Source: Candidatus Rokuibacteriota bacterium
Lineage (GTDB): Bacteria > JAUVQV01
Direction of reading: 5' to 3'
Assembly (NCBI GenBank): GCA_030609125.1
Contig: JAUWCW010000132.1
Span: 1-5,986 of the forward strand
DNA: 5,986 nucleotides
Positions 1 through 5,340 of this stretch are shown here, piece by piece (position 1 is the stretch's first letter; each line of letters opens with the position of its first letter). Made by a program: the position numbers and the translations under genes. The notes below the pieces were generated by a model. It ran no database searches. It saw nothing but the letters and a program-made list of their open reading frames with translations, and was not told the DNA's origin.

Positions 1-576
1 GCCGGTCCCTGCCGCCGCGGACAGGGGGCTCCATGCTTCACTCTCCCTGTCCAGGTGGTCGAGCAGCTCCAGATAGCGCCTCTCGAAGGCGGCGGCCTCC
101 TCCTCGCTCACCGTGGCCTCACCGAGAATGTCCACGGTAAAGGCGTAGCCCGCCCTCCGCAACGCCTTCAGGGTCCTGACCGCCTCGTCGGGGGTTGACC
201 CTGCGATAAAGATGCGCCCCATCCTCTCGATGTTGGTGCGGAGGGTGTTCCCCAGCAGCCTCCCCGCCGTACCCTCACCGAGGGAGAGCCCCTTGGCTCC
301 GAACCGCAGGACTGGGGGCAGGCCGGCGCCGGATTCCCCGAAATACTCATCGATGTGGCGGGCGAGGGCATCGCCGCTCTTGAGCGCGGGAAGACAGTCG
401 ACGAACCGAAAGAGCTGGATCTTGAAGGCCTCGTTGGACATGGCCAGGTCCAGCACCTTCCCCGCCCACCATCCTCTGTTGAAGAGGGTCGGAGCACCGC
501 CGCGGATGCGGGCGAAGAGCTTTGCACCCCGCTCCGCGATCCGCTTTTCGAGTTGCGCGTCCATCGCGCCTATCAT
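1..576 (-). CDS. putA: Bifunctional proline dehydrogenase / P5C dehydrogenase PutA, N-terminal part (3' end outside window)
   Basis: The reverse strand is open from the start at 576 to the window edge (192 codons). Family knowledge: PutA oxidises L-proline to pyrroline-5-carboxylate with FAD (PRODH barrel) and then to glutamate with NAD+ (ALDH domain); only the N-terminal region is present here. Visible signatures are FNRGWWAGKVLDLAM near residues 31-45, FRFVDCLPALKSGDALARHI near 52-71 and FTVDILGEATVSEEEA in the last third. These match the arm region and first PRODH strands of Geobacter-type PutA. The start is uncertain. ATG at 576 has no Shine-Dalgarno sequence; ATG at 564 (protein beginning MDAQLEKR) has only a weak AGG about 4 nt upstream. 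The gene begins right beside the REP-like inverted repeat at 586-661, so its native leader may have been replaced. It is transcribed divergently from hisA. A full-length enzyme is expected but cannot be verified here. Confidence 0.9.
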   Translation of the reverse strand, partial: MIGAMDAQLEKRIAERGAKLFARIRGGAPTLFNRGWWAGKVLDLAMSNEAFKIQLFRFVDCLPALKSGDALARHIDEYFGESGAGLPPVLRFGAKGLSLGEGTAGRLLGNTLRTNIERMGRIFIAGSTPDEAVRTLKALRRAGYAFTVDILGEATVSEEEAAAFERRYLELLDHLDRESEAWSPLSAAAGTG

Positions 577-585
577 AAGAAAATC

Positions 586-661
586 AGGGGACAGATACCA
601 TGTATTCGTGCTGCCGGCTTGGCATTTGGACCGCAACATGGAAAAATGGCACCTGTTCCCG
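586..661. repeat. REP-like imperfect inverted repeat (possible RAYT-associated element)
   Basis: The left arm 586-601 (AGGGGACAGATACCAT) and the right arm 646-661 (ATGGCACCTGTTCCCG) are inverted repeats that match at 12 of 16 positions, with a 44-nt spacer. From general knowledge, motifs of the form aatc(a/g)GGGGACAG(a/g)(t/c)(a/g)CC and their inverted partners occur in many copies in deltaproteobacterial and related genomes, often near REP-associated tyrosine transposases (Y1/RAYT, COG1943). No transposase gene is present here, so this would be a non-autonomous, passively mobilised copy. It fills most of the 108-bp gap between the divergent putA and hisA starts, so it must carry, flank or have displaced their promoters. 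I see no second copy in the window. Confidence 0.55.
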
Positions 662-673
662 GGTTCAAGGCAC

Positions 674-677
674 GAGG
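674..677 (+). promoter_or_regulatory. Ribosome binding site of hisA
   Basis: GAGG lies 7 nt before the ATG at 685. It decides the start, because the reading frame stays open far upstream (to at least 355) across the putA 5' region on the other strand. Only the product of the ATG at 685 begins with the family's conserved MKFRPCIDLH. Confidence 0.75.
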
Positions 678-684
678 TATACAC

Positions 685-1443
685 ATGAAATTCCGTCCCT
701 GCATAGACCTGCACGCCGGCGTGGTGAAGCAGATCGTCGGATCGACTTTCTCCGACGACGCTCCCTCAACGATAAGCACGAATTATTCCTCTGCGCGGCC
801 CGCTTCCTGGTACGCAGGGATGTACAGGCGCGACGGCCTCGCCGCCGGTCACGTCATCAAACTCGGCCCGGGCAACGACGAGGCCGCCGCGGAGGCCCTG
901 GAGGCCTTTCCCGGCGGGTTTCACATCGGGGGGGGGATCAGCGGGGAGAACGCCCTTTCCTGGCTCGACCGCGGGGCCTCCCACGTGATCGTCACGTCCC
1001 ATGTCTTTCGCGGCGGCCAGATCGACGAAGAGAGGCTGCGGGCTCTCGTCCGGCTGGTAGGGAAGGAGCGGCTCGTCCTCGACCTTTCCTGCCGCAGACG
1101 GGGCGGCCGCTACTGGGTTGTCACCGACCGGTGGCAGAAGTTCACCGATGTGGAGGTGAGCGCCGAAAGCCTCGAACGTCTTTCGGCTTCCTGTGACGAG
1201 TTTCTCGTCCACGCGGCCGACGTGGAAGGCAAATGCCGGGGGGTCGAGGCGGATCTCGTCGAGTTGCTGGGGAACTGGCGGGGAATACCGATCACCTACG
1301 CCGGCGGGATCCGCAGCATGGAGGACATCCAACTCATCGCCGACGCCGGCCGGGGGAGTCTGGACTTCACCGTCGGCAGCGCCCTCGACATCTTCGGCGG
1401 GACGGGGCTGCGGTACGAAGAGATCGCCGCACGGTATGGTTAA
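685..1443 (+). CDS. hisA: Phosphoribosylformimino-AICAR ribotide isomerase, eukaryotic type (HisA/HIS6)
   Basis: 252 aa, a full-length (beta/alpha)8 barrel. It performs the Amadori isomerisation of ProFAR to PRFAR, the fourth step of histidine biosynthesis, in the cytoplasm. Visible motifs are FRPCIDLH (residues 3-10, with catalytic-type Asp8), HVIKLGPGN (56-64), the phosphate loop IGGGI (81-85), ASHVIVTSHVF (98-108), VLDLSCR (131-137, Asp133 a candidate second acid), TDRWQKFTD (147-155), EFLVHAADVEG (172-182), TYAGGI (204-209) and GSALDIFGG (231-239). This pattern belongs to the plant/fungal HIS6 subfamily (TIGR02129 type) rather than ordinary bacterial HisA, although some bacteria carry it. 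It is not in a his operon: putA lies divergently upstream and a UPF0178 gene follows 86 bp downstream. The IGGGI loop is coded by nine consecutive G (928-936). Confidence 0.95.
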   Translation: MKFRPCIDLHAGVVKQIVGSTFSDDAPSTISTNYSSARPASWYAGMYRRDGLAAGHVIKLGPGNDEAAAEALEAFPGGFHIGGGISGENALSWLDRGASHVIVTSHVFRGGQIDEERLRALVRLVGKERLVLDLSCRRRGGRYWVVTDRWQKFTDVEVSAESLERLSASCDEFLVHAADVEGKCRGVEADLVELLGNWRGIPITYAGGIRSMEDIQLIADAGRGSLDFTVGSALDIFGGTGLRYEEIAARYG

Positions 1444-1516
1444 CACGACCTACCGTACTGCAGGCCGGGAGGAACTCGCCGGTGGGCCGCTGCCGGCCGC
1501 AGAGAAGTTCGGAACA

Positions 1517-1520
1517 GGGG
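1517..1520 (+). promoter_or_regulatory. Ribosome binding site of the UPF0178 gene
   Basis: GGGG (in acaGGGG) lies 9 nt before the GTG start at 1530. An in-frame TGA at 1524-1526 excludes any earlier start, so this GTG is the first possible one. Confidence 0.6.
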
Positions 1521-1529
1521 ATCTGAGCC

Positions 1530-1979
1530 GTGCCACGCATCTATGTTGACGCCGACGCCTGCCCGGTGAAGGCGGAAGTCTGTCGTGTGGCGGAGCGCTA
1601 CGATCTCGAGGTTATTCTGGTGGCGCACTCCAGGATGCGTGTCCCGGGCGGGAAGAAGACAATCCTGCGCGTCGTCGAGGAGGGCTTCGACGCTGCCGAC
1701 GACTGGATCGTCGATCACGTGGAAAATCTGGATATCGTGGTCTGCGGGGACATCCCGCTGGCGGCCCGGTGTCTCGAGAAAGGGGCCCGCGTCATCGGCC
1801 CGACGGGAAAGCCCTTTACCGAAGACAACATCGGCGAGGCCGTGGCTTCCCGGGCACTGCTCTCGGAGCTGCGCGATCTCGGCGAGGTGACGGGCGGACC
1901 GCCTCCGTTCCGCAAGAAGGACCGCTCCCGCTTTCTCCAGGAGCTGGACAAGATGATCCACGCCATCCGACGCCGGTGA
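1530..1979 (+). CDS. UPF0178 (DUF188) family protein, YaiI/YqxD-like
   Basis: 149 aa, the usual length for the family, starting with GTG. The hallmark N-terminus IYVDADACPVK (residues 4-14) supplies the acidic pair Asp7/Asp9. CGDIPLAARCLEKGA follows near residue 72, then the GPTGKPFTEDNIGEAVA region near 90-106, and a basic C-terminus with FRKKDRSRFLQELD. The family is widespread, cytoplasmic and PIN/NYN-like in fold, so a nuclease role is often proposed, but to my knowledge no biochemical function is established. It is on the same strand as hisA but 86 bp away, with its own Shine-Dalgarno sequence, so co-transcription is possible but not evident. It converges with the PilZ gene, with a 26-bp gap and no recognisable terminator between them. 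Confidence 0.95.
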   Translation: MPRIYVDADACPVKAEVCRVAERYDLEVILVAHSRMRVPGGKKTILRVVEEGFDAADDWIVDHVENLDIVVCGDIPLAARCLEKGARVIGPTGKPFTEDNIGEAVASRALLSELRDLGEVTGGPPPFRKKDRSRFLQELDKMIHAIRRR

Positions 1980-2005
1980 AGATGGCCGCCCCAGGGGGGG
2001 TCTGG

Positions 2006-2395
2006 CTAGGAGGTCCCTGACCGGGAAGACAGTGACCGGCAGCGATACGGCTGATCCACGGAGGCGATGAAGCTGTGGCTCAGGGTGATGTCGTAGTGTG
2101 TCGACGGAGACGGGTTGGAGAATTCGACCCCGAACGTGTAGCTGTCTTCGCCCTGCGAAGCGCCGAGGCGGGAGACTTTCGAGACGATCGGGACGGGCCG
2201 GGGGGAGGAGGGAAGCCTCACTTCGAGCTTGACCAGGGAGTCGCGGGGGAGAAACTCGTCGGTGGTGAAGAGCAGTCCCTCACAGGAGAGATTCTTCACC
2301 AGCCCGTTCCTGTGCTCTGGGGGATGTACGCCGATTCTCGTGTACTTCACAGGCAGGACGACATCGAGCCTTCGGGACCGTCGCTTCTCCGGCAT
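2006..2395 (-). CDS. PilZ domain protein (c-di-GMP receptor)
   Basis: 129 aa, essentially a single PilZ domain, cytoplasmic, with no signal peptide or membrane segment. Both c-di-GMP binding signatures are present: the N-terminal RxxxR (RRSRR, residues 5-9) and NLSCEG (35-40, matching [D/N]xSxxG). A beta-rich middle (LVKLEVRLPS) and GVEFSNPS follow. The start was chosen at 2395 because GAGGGG sits 6 nt upstream of that ATG. A GTG at 2452 would add 19 residues that look nothing like a PilZ start. By family knowledge such stand-alone PilZ proteins transmit c-di-GMP levels to motility, exopolysaccharide or other targets; the partner cannot be told here. It is divergent from the NlpC/P60 gene, and a possible promoter lies at 2443-2471. 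Confidence 0.92.
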   Translation of the reverse strand: MPEKRRSRRLDVVLPVKYTRIGVHPPEHRNGLVKNLSCEGLLFTTDEFLPRDSLVKLEVRLPSSPRPVPIVSKVSRLGASQGEDSYTFGVEFSNPSPSTHYDITLSHSFIASVDQPYRCRSLSSRSGTS

Positions 2396-2401
2396 CCGCT
2401 T

Positions 2402-2407
2402 CCCCTC
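2402..2407 (-). promoter_or_regulatory. Ribosome binding site of the PilZ gene
   Basis: On the minus strand GAGGGG is followed by 6 nt and then the ATG at 2395. This strong site settles the start in favour of 2395 over the in-frame GTG at 2452. Confidence 0.75.
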
Positions 2408-2442
2408 GCAGAATCCTGATCTGAAGTCCTGAACTCTGGCGC

Positions 2443-2471
2443 ATTGGGCCACAATCGATACCGGCTGTCAA
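2443..2471 (-). promoter_or_regulatory. Possible sigma-70 promoter of the PilZ gene
   Basis: Reading the minus strand, a perfect -35 TTGACA (complement of 2466-2471) is followed by a 17-nt spacer and CCCAAT (complement of 2443-2448, only 3 of 6 to consensus). It would start transcription around 2436, about 40 nt before the PilZ ATG. The -35 is convincing; the -10 is weak. Confidence 0.3.
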
Positions 2472-2580
2472 CACTACGGTCTCCTCTCCTCATGGGTTTT
2501 CACTTCACCCCGGGCGCGGGTGGCTGGCCGGTCTGCATCGAGGCGGCGTCGTGTGTCCCGGCGGGGGCAGGAACTGGTAG

Positions 2581-2586
2581 TATAAT
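2581..2586 (+). promoter_or_regulatory. -10 box (TATAAT) of the NlpC/P60 gene
   Basis: A perfect TATAAT in a GC-rich region lies 29 nt before the ATG at 2616, so transcription would begin near 2593. I find no good -35 at the proper distance (2557-2564 is GC-rich), so an activator may be needed, or the match may be chance. Confidence 0.4.
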
Positions 2587-2615
2587 TCCTGGATCGGAGA
2601 CGAGGACGGCAGTAT

Positions 2616-3155
2616 ATGAGAGAGCCATTGTGCCGCGACGGGAGAGGCGGAGCGCTGAAACGCTTTCTGGCGGTCATTCTCGCCGGCGCCCTTATGGCGG
2701 GGTGTTCCGCGGCGCCCGTGAAAAGGGGGACGGCCCCGAAATACGTCGGTCCGGCGAAAGAAGCCGCTCTCTCGGACCGGGAGGGCGTGAAGGACGCTCT
2801 CTACCGCCAGTACCGGGAGTGGAAAGGGGTGCGGTACAGGAACGGAGGGCTGTCGAGGGGGGGGATAGACTGCTCGGGCTTCGTCTTCGTCACCTACCGG
2901 GACCGGTTCGGCATCATCCTTCCCCGGCGCACAAAAGAGCAGGTCGGGGCGGGGAAGAGAATCAAGCAGAAGAAGCTGAGGCCCGGCGACCTTGTCTTTT
3001 TCAAAACGGGCTTTTTCTCGAGGCACGTGGGCATCTATGTGGGGCAGAGGACCTTCCTGCATGTCTCCGGGAAGAAGGGCGTCACCATGACGAGCCTGGA
3101 TAACCGGTACTGGTCCAGGAGGTACTGGCAGTCGAGGCGGATCGGCTCCGGGTGA
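2616..3155 (+). CDS. NlpC/P60 family peptidoglycan endopeptidase, lipoprotein
   Basis: 179 aa. An N-terminal lipoprotein signal (KRFLAVILAGALMAGC) ends in the lipobox cysteine Cys30, so the mature protein should be lipid-anchored in the envelope. The C-terminal half is an NlpC/P60 papain-like domain with all three expected catalytic positions: Cys86 in GIDCSGFV, His137 in SRHVGIYV and His149 in FLHVS. LRPGDLVFF (121-129) is the typical strand before the catalytic His. Domain and length resemble E. coli MepS (Spr) and NlpC. By family knowledge these cut D-Glu/mDAP-type cross-link or stem peptides in murein. The ATG start has GAGG 10 nt upstream (2602-2605). The arginine-rich n-region before Lys15 is long, so a later start is conceivable. 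The Gly82-Gly83 codons lie in a run of eight G (2857-2864), just before the catalytic Cys codon. It stands alone, with a hairpin directly after its stop codon. Confidence 0.93.
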   Translation: MREPLCRDGRGGALKRFLAVILAGALMAGCSAAPVKRGTAPKYVGPAKEAALSDREGVKDALYRQYREWKGVRYRNGGLSRGGIDCSGFVFVTYRDRFGIILPRRTKEQVGAGKRIKQKKLRPGDLVFFKTGFFSRHVGIYVGQRTFLHVSGKKGVTMTSLDNRYWSRRYWQSRRIGSG

Positions 3156-3156
3156 G

Positions 3157-3186
3157 CGGAGGCGGTTCTCGCCGTGACCGCCTCCG
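3157..3186 (+). terminator. Perfect stem-loop after the NlpC/P60 stop codon (terminator-like, no U-tract)
   Basis: CGGAGGCGGT (3157-3166) and ACCGCCTCCG (3177-3186) form a perfect 10-bp GC-rich stem with a 10-nt loop, starting 2 nt after the TGA. No T-run follows, so it is not a textbook rho-independent terminator. It may be a 3'-end stabilising or pausing hairpin. Confidence 0.45.
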
Positions 3187-3206
3187 GAACGGATGCGGGA
3201 ATCATC

Positions 3207-3215
3207 TGATATCAT
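3207..3215 (+). promoter_or_regulatory. Possible extended -10 promoter of the cytochrome/DUF362 operon
   Basis: TGATATCAT contains the extended -10 pattern TG-n-TATCAT (5 of 6 to TATAAT), about 47 nt before the cytochrome ATG and just after the hairpin that ends the preceding gene. No clear -35 is visible. TGATATCA is also a perfect palindrome, so it could instead be a protein-binding site. Confidence 0.3.
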
Positions 3216-3262
3216 GGAAACGGAAGTCACATCGACCTGTTGGAGCACATGGAGGGCAGAGG

Positions 3263-3736
3263 ATGAAGATTGCATCGTGGTTCGCCGTCGCAGTTACCGC
3301 AACGTTCCTGTCCGGCGCGGCCGTCGCCGGCGCCGAAGATTCGCTGGTTGACCGTCTCGAGCGGGGACAGAAAACGTTCGAGTCCACCTGCAGCGCCTGT
3401 CATGAGATCGACAAGCCGCTCTCAAAAGACATGGGCCGCACCGAGTGGGAAGCCCTGCTCGTACAGATGACGGGACGCGGCGCCGATATCAGCGGGGAAG
3501 ACAAGGCGCTGATCGTAGACTACCTGACCGCCCGCTTCGCGTTCTCCAGCAAGTGCACCGTCTGCCACACCAAAGAGCAGGTCTACGACAGGGAGCAGAC
3601 CCTCGCCGATTGGGAGAAGACCGTGGCTGAGATGGCCCGGAAGCAGCCGGACCTCATCAGCGACGCCGAGGCCCGGGTGATCATCGCCTATCTCACGCTC
3701 GTCCTGGGCCCCGCGGCGTCGTCCACCGGCGAATAG
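3263..3736 (+). CDS. Periplasmic di-haem c-type cytochrome
   Basis: 157 aa. A Sec signal peptide (KIASWFAVAVTATFLSGAAVAGA) probably ends after Ala24, with AGA before the cut, so the protein is exported to the periplasm for haem attachment. There are two CxxCH sites: CSACH (43-47) and CTVCH (98-102). Each is followed at identical spacing by Trp (62, 117) and Met (69, 124, 22 residues after the haem His), the likely sixth ligands. A matching IS-x9-YLT helix then follows (76-89 and 132-145). The mature protein is therefore a tandem duplication of a ~55-residue mono-haem unit. The start at 3263 is supported by GGAGG at 3251-3255, 7 nt upstream, and by the signal peptide. It lies 7 bp before the DUF362 gene, so the two form an operon. 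The expected role is electron transfer; the partner is unknown. Confidence 0.92.
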   Translation: MKIASWFAVAVTATFLSGAAVAGAEDSLVDRLERGQKTFESTCSACHEIDKPLSKDMGRTEWEALLVQMTGRGADISGEDKALIVDYLTARFAFSSKCTVCHTKEQVYDREQTLADWEKTVAEMARKQPDLISDAEARVIIAYLTLVLGPAASSTGE

Positions 3737-3743
3737 GACGACT

Positions 3744-4628
3744 GTGGCGAAGATCGCCCTGGTCAGGACTGCCGACCGGGAGACCGGCGTTCCGCAGGCC
3801 ATCGACCTGCTCGGCGTCAACCCCGTGCGGGGAAAAGCGGTCCTGATCAAGCCGAACTTCAACACCGCCGACCCCTTTCCCGGCGCCACCCACAACGACA
3901 CCCTCGCGGCGATTGTCCACCGCCTGCGCGCCATGGGCGCCGGCAAGATCACCGTTGCCGACCGCAGCGGCCCCGCCGACACGGCAGAGGTCATGACCGA
4001 GCTCGGTGTCGACCGGCTCTGCGCCGACCTCGGCGTCTCGCTCCTCAACTTCGAAAGCCTCGAACACCACGGCTGGAAGCGCATTCAGCCGGAAGGGAGC
4101 CACTGGAGAAGGGGCTTTGACGTGGCCCGTCCCGTCCTGGAGGCGGAGAGCGTTGTTACCACGGGCTGTCTGAAAACACACCGCTTCGGGGCGGTCTTCA
4201 CCATGTCCCTGAAGCTTTCCGTCGGGATCACCCACAAGAGAAACATGAAGGAGCTTCACACTTCCCTGTTCAGCATGCGCAAGATGATCGCCGAGGTGAA
4301 CACCGCCTATCGGCCCGACCTGATCGTCATCGACGGCATCGAGGCCTTCGTGGACGGCGGGCCGATGCGGGGAGAAAAGAAGCGGGCCGACGTCATATTC
4401 GCCGGAACCGACCGGATCGCCGTCGACGCCGTGGGACTGGCCGTTCTGAAGCAGCTCGGGAGCAACAGCAAGATCATGAACACGAAGATCTTTGCGCAGG
4501 GGCAGATTGCCCGCGCCGTGGAGCTCGGGCTCGGCGTTTCAGGGCCGGAGCAGATCGAAATCGTCACCGCCGACGAAGCGGGCGAACGGACAGCGGAGGG
4601 CCTGCGCGCCATTCTCGCCAGAGGCTGA
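3744..4628 (+). CDS. DUF362 domain-containing protein
   Basis: 294 aa, a single DUF362 domain from start to end, cytoplasmic, with no signal peptide. The GTG start has AGGA 5 nt upstream, overlapping the TAG stop of the cytochrome gene. Family-typical stretches are VLIKPNFN (33-40), KITVADRSG (68-76), a LKTH motif (143-146) followed by FTMSLKLSVG (152-161), DGIEAFVDGGPMRGE (197-211) and DRIAVDAVGLAVL (223-235). Many DUF362 proteins carry a fused 4Fe-4S ferredoxin domain. This one has none and no cysteine cluster, so it is the bare version. The biochemical function of the family is not settled as far as I know, and none is claimed here. The tight pairing with an exported cytochrome suggests a link to redox metabolism, but the two act in different compartments. 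It converges with the Spy-like gene, with a 14-bp gap and no visible terminator. Confidence 0.93.
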   Translation: MAKIALVRTADRETGVPQAIDLLGVNPVRGKAVLIKPNFNTADPFPGATHNDTLAAIVHRLRAMGAGKITVADRSGPADTAEVMTELGVDRLCADLGVSLLNFESLEHHGWKRIQPEGSHWRRGFDVARPVLEAESVVTTGCLKTHRFGAVFTMSLKLSVGITHKRNMKELHTSLFSMRKMIAEVNTAYRPDLIVIDGIEAFVDGGPMRGEKKRADVIFAGTDRIAVDAVGLAVLKQLGSNSKIMNTKIFAQGQIARAVELGLGVSGPEQIEIVTADEAGERTAEGLRAILARG

Positions 4629-4642
4629 GACGCGCACCGGGA

Positions 4643-5236
4643 TCAGCGCCCGCTGTTGTGCCGCCGCCACATCTCCGGGTCGTGGCCGGCGGGGACCTCG
4701 CCTGAAGAAGCCTCTTCCGAGTATCCCCTGAGACGATTGTAGAGTGTGACCTGCTCGTCGGTGAGCAGGGGCCGGGCCCTCAGGTGAGTCGCGAGATGAA
4801 CGAAGCGCAGGTCCCGTCTTGTCTCCGCGCAGGAAGAGAGGAGGACGAGAAGCTCCTCTTCAGTCATCGAACCCTCGGCGAAGGCACGGTTGAGGGCGCG
4901 CTCGCTCTCGATGAGTTGCAGCCCCAGCGGCACCGCCTCTTCCCTCATCTTTTCGTAAAGGGCCTCGATGTCGTCTCTCTGCTTCCGGGTCAGCCCGATC
5001 TCGTCGGCCATCTCGAGAAGGTGCACCGGGCCCGGGATCCCGTTCAGCTCGGCGGCCTTTGCCAGACCCCATCCTTTCCCCAGCCGCAGCTCGTCGATGT
5101 CTTCGGGGGAGAGGGTCTTGATTTCACGCTTTTCCTGCCCGGCGTAGGGCGATCTGGAGGGTGTCTCCCCCGCGGCGCAGACCGGGATCGCTGTCGTCAG
5201 GAAAAGAGCCGTCATCACACATGCTGTCGTTCTCAT
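4643..5236 (-). CDS. Exported Spy/CpxP-like (LTxxQ) periplasmic protein
   Basis: 197 aa. A Sec signal peptide (MRTTACVMTALFLTTAIPVC) is followed by probable cleavage after the alanines at 21-22. The mature protein opens with SPYAGQEKREIKTLSPEDI (29-47) and GLAKAAELNGIPGPVHLLE (57-75). It is then almost entirely alpha-helical and charged, with two LTxxQ-type motifs: LTRKQRDDIEALYEKM (82-97) and LLTDEQVTLYNRLRGY (157-172). LTxxQ motifs define the Spy/CpxP group of periplasmic chaperones and metal-stress sensors. The SPYAGQ...GxPGP opening is not part of E. coli Spy or CpxP and marks a separate subfamily, so chaperone or metal-sensing activity is inference only. The start has AGAGGA about 7 nt upstream on the minus strand (5244-5249). 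A TTGACA promoter candidate lies at 5287-5316. Confidence 0.85.
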   Translation of the reverse strand: MRTTACVMTALFLTTAIPVCAAGETPSRSPYAGQEKREIKTLSPEDIDELRLGKGWGLAKAAELNGIPGPVHLLEMADEIGLTRKQRDDIEALYEKMREEAVPLGLQLIESERALNRAFAEGSMTEEELLVLLSSCAETRRDLRFVHLATHLRARPLLTDEQVTLYNRLRGYSEEASSGEVPAGHDPEMWRRHNSGR

Positions 5237-5286
5237 CGCCTTGTCCTCTCTTGGCTGCTGTCGAGGAGAGAATTGCTCCGGCCGTC

Positions 5287-5316
5287 AGCGTAGAGCAGCG
5301 GCAGGGAGGATGTCAA
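5287..5316 (-). promoter_or_regulatory. Possible sigma-70 promoter of the Spy-like gene
   Basis: On the minus strand TTGACA (complement of 5311-5316), an 18-nt spacer and TACGCT (complement of 5287-5292, 3 of 6 to consensus) lie so that transcription would start near 5280, about 44 nt before the ATG at 5236. The -35 is perfect and the -10 is weak. Confidence 0.35.
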
Positions 5317-5340
5317 CGTGATACCATCAGGAGGCTGGCG

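Noticed and set aside
355-684. Upstream extension of the hisA reading frame (ATG at 355)
   Set aside because: The frame is open but runs antisense through putA and across the repeat, has no family similarity, and the ATG at 685 has both a ribosome binding site and the conserved N-terminus.
600-1196. Plus-strand 198-codon ORF starting inside the repeat
   Set aside because: Arginine- and proline-rich out-of-frame shadow of hisA with no recognisable domain.
766-1446. Minus-strand 226-codon ORF opposite hisA
   Set aside because: Antisense shadow produced by high GC; hisA on the other strand is unmistakable.
1459-1501. Bulged GC stem (TGCAGGCCGG / CCGGCCGCA) between hisA and the UPF0178 gene as a terminator
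   Set aside because: The loop is 24-25 nt and no T-run follows; such pairing is easily found by chance at this GC content.
2396-2452. Longer PilZ protein from the GTG at 2452
   Set aside because: The extra 19 residues are atypical, the GTG lacks a ribosome binding site, the ATG at 2395 has GAGGGG at 6 nt, and a candidate promoter lies downstream of the GTG's neighbourhood.
2521-2537. Possible sigma-54 promoter (TGGC...TGCA) upstream of the NlpC/P60 gene
   Set aside because: The spacing between the GG and GC elements is one base too long and the -24 region matches poorly.
2444-3103. Plus-strand 219-codon ORF overlapping the NlpC/P60 gene
   Set aside because: Wrong frame of a well-supported gene, low-complexity Arg/Gly product, no ribosome binding site.
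2505-3275. Minus-strand 256-codon ORF opposite the NlpC/P60 gene
   Set aside because: Antisense shadow without any family signature; it would overlap the whole lipoprotein gene.
3422-4259. Two long minus-strand ORFs opposite the cytochrome and DUF362 genes
   Set aside because: Antisense shadows in GC-rich DNA; both plus-strand genes carry clear family motifs.
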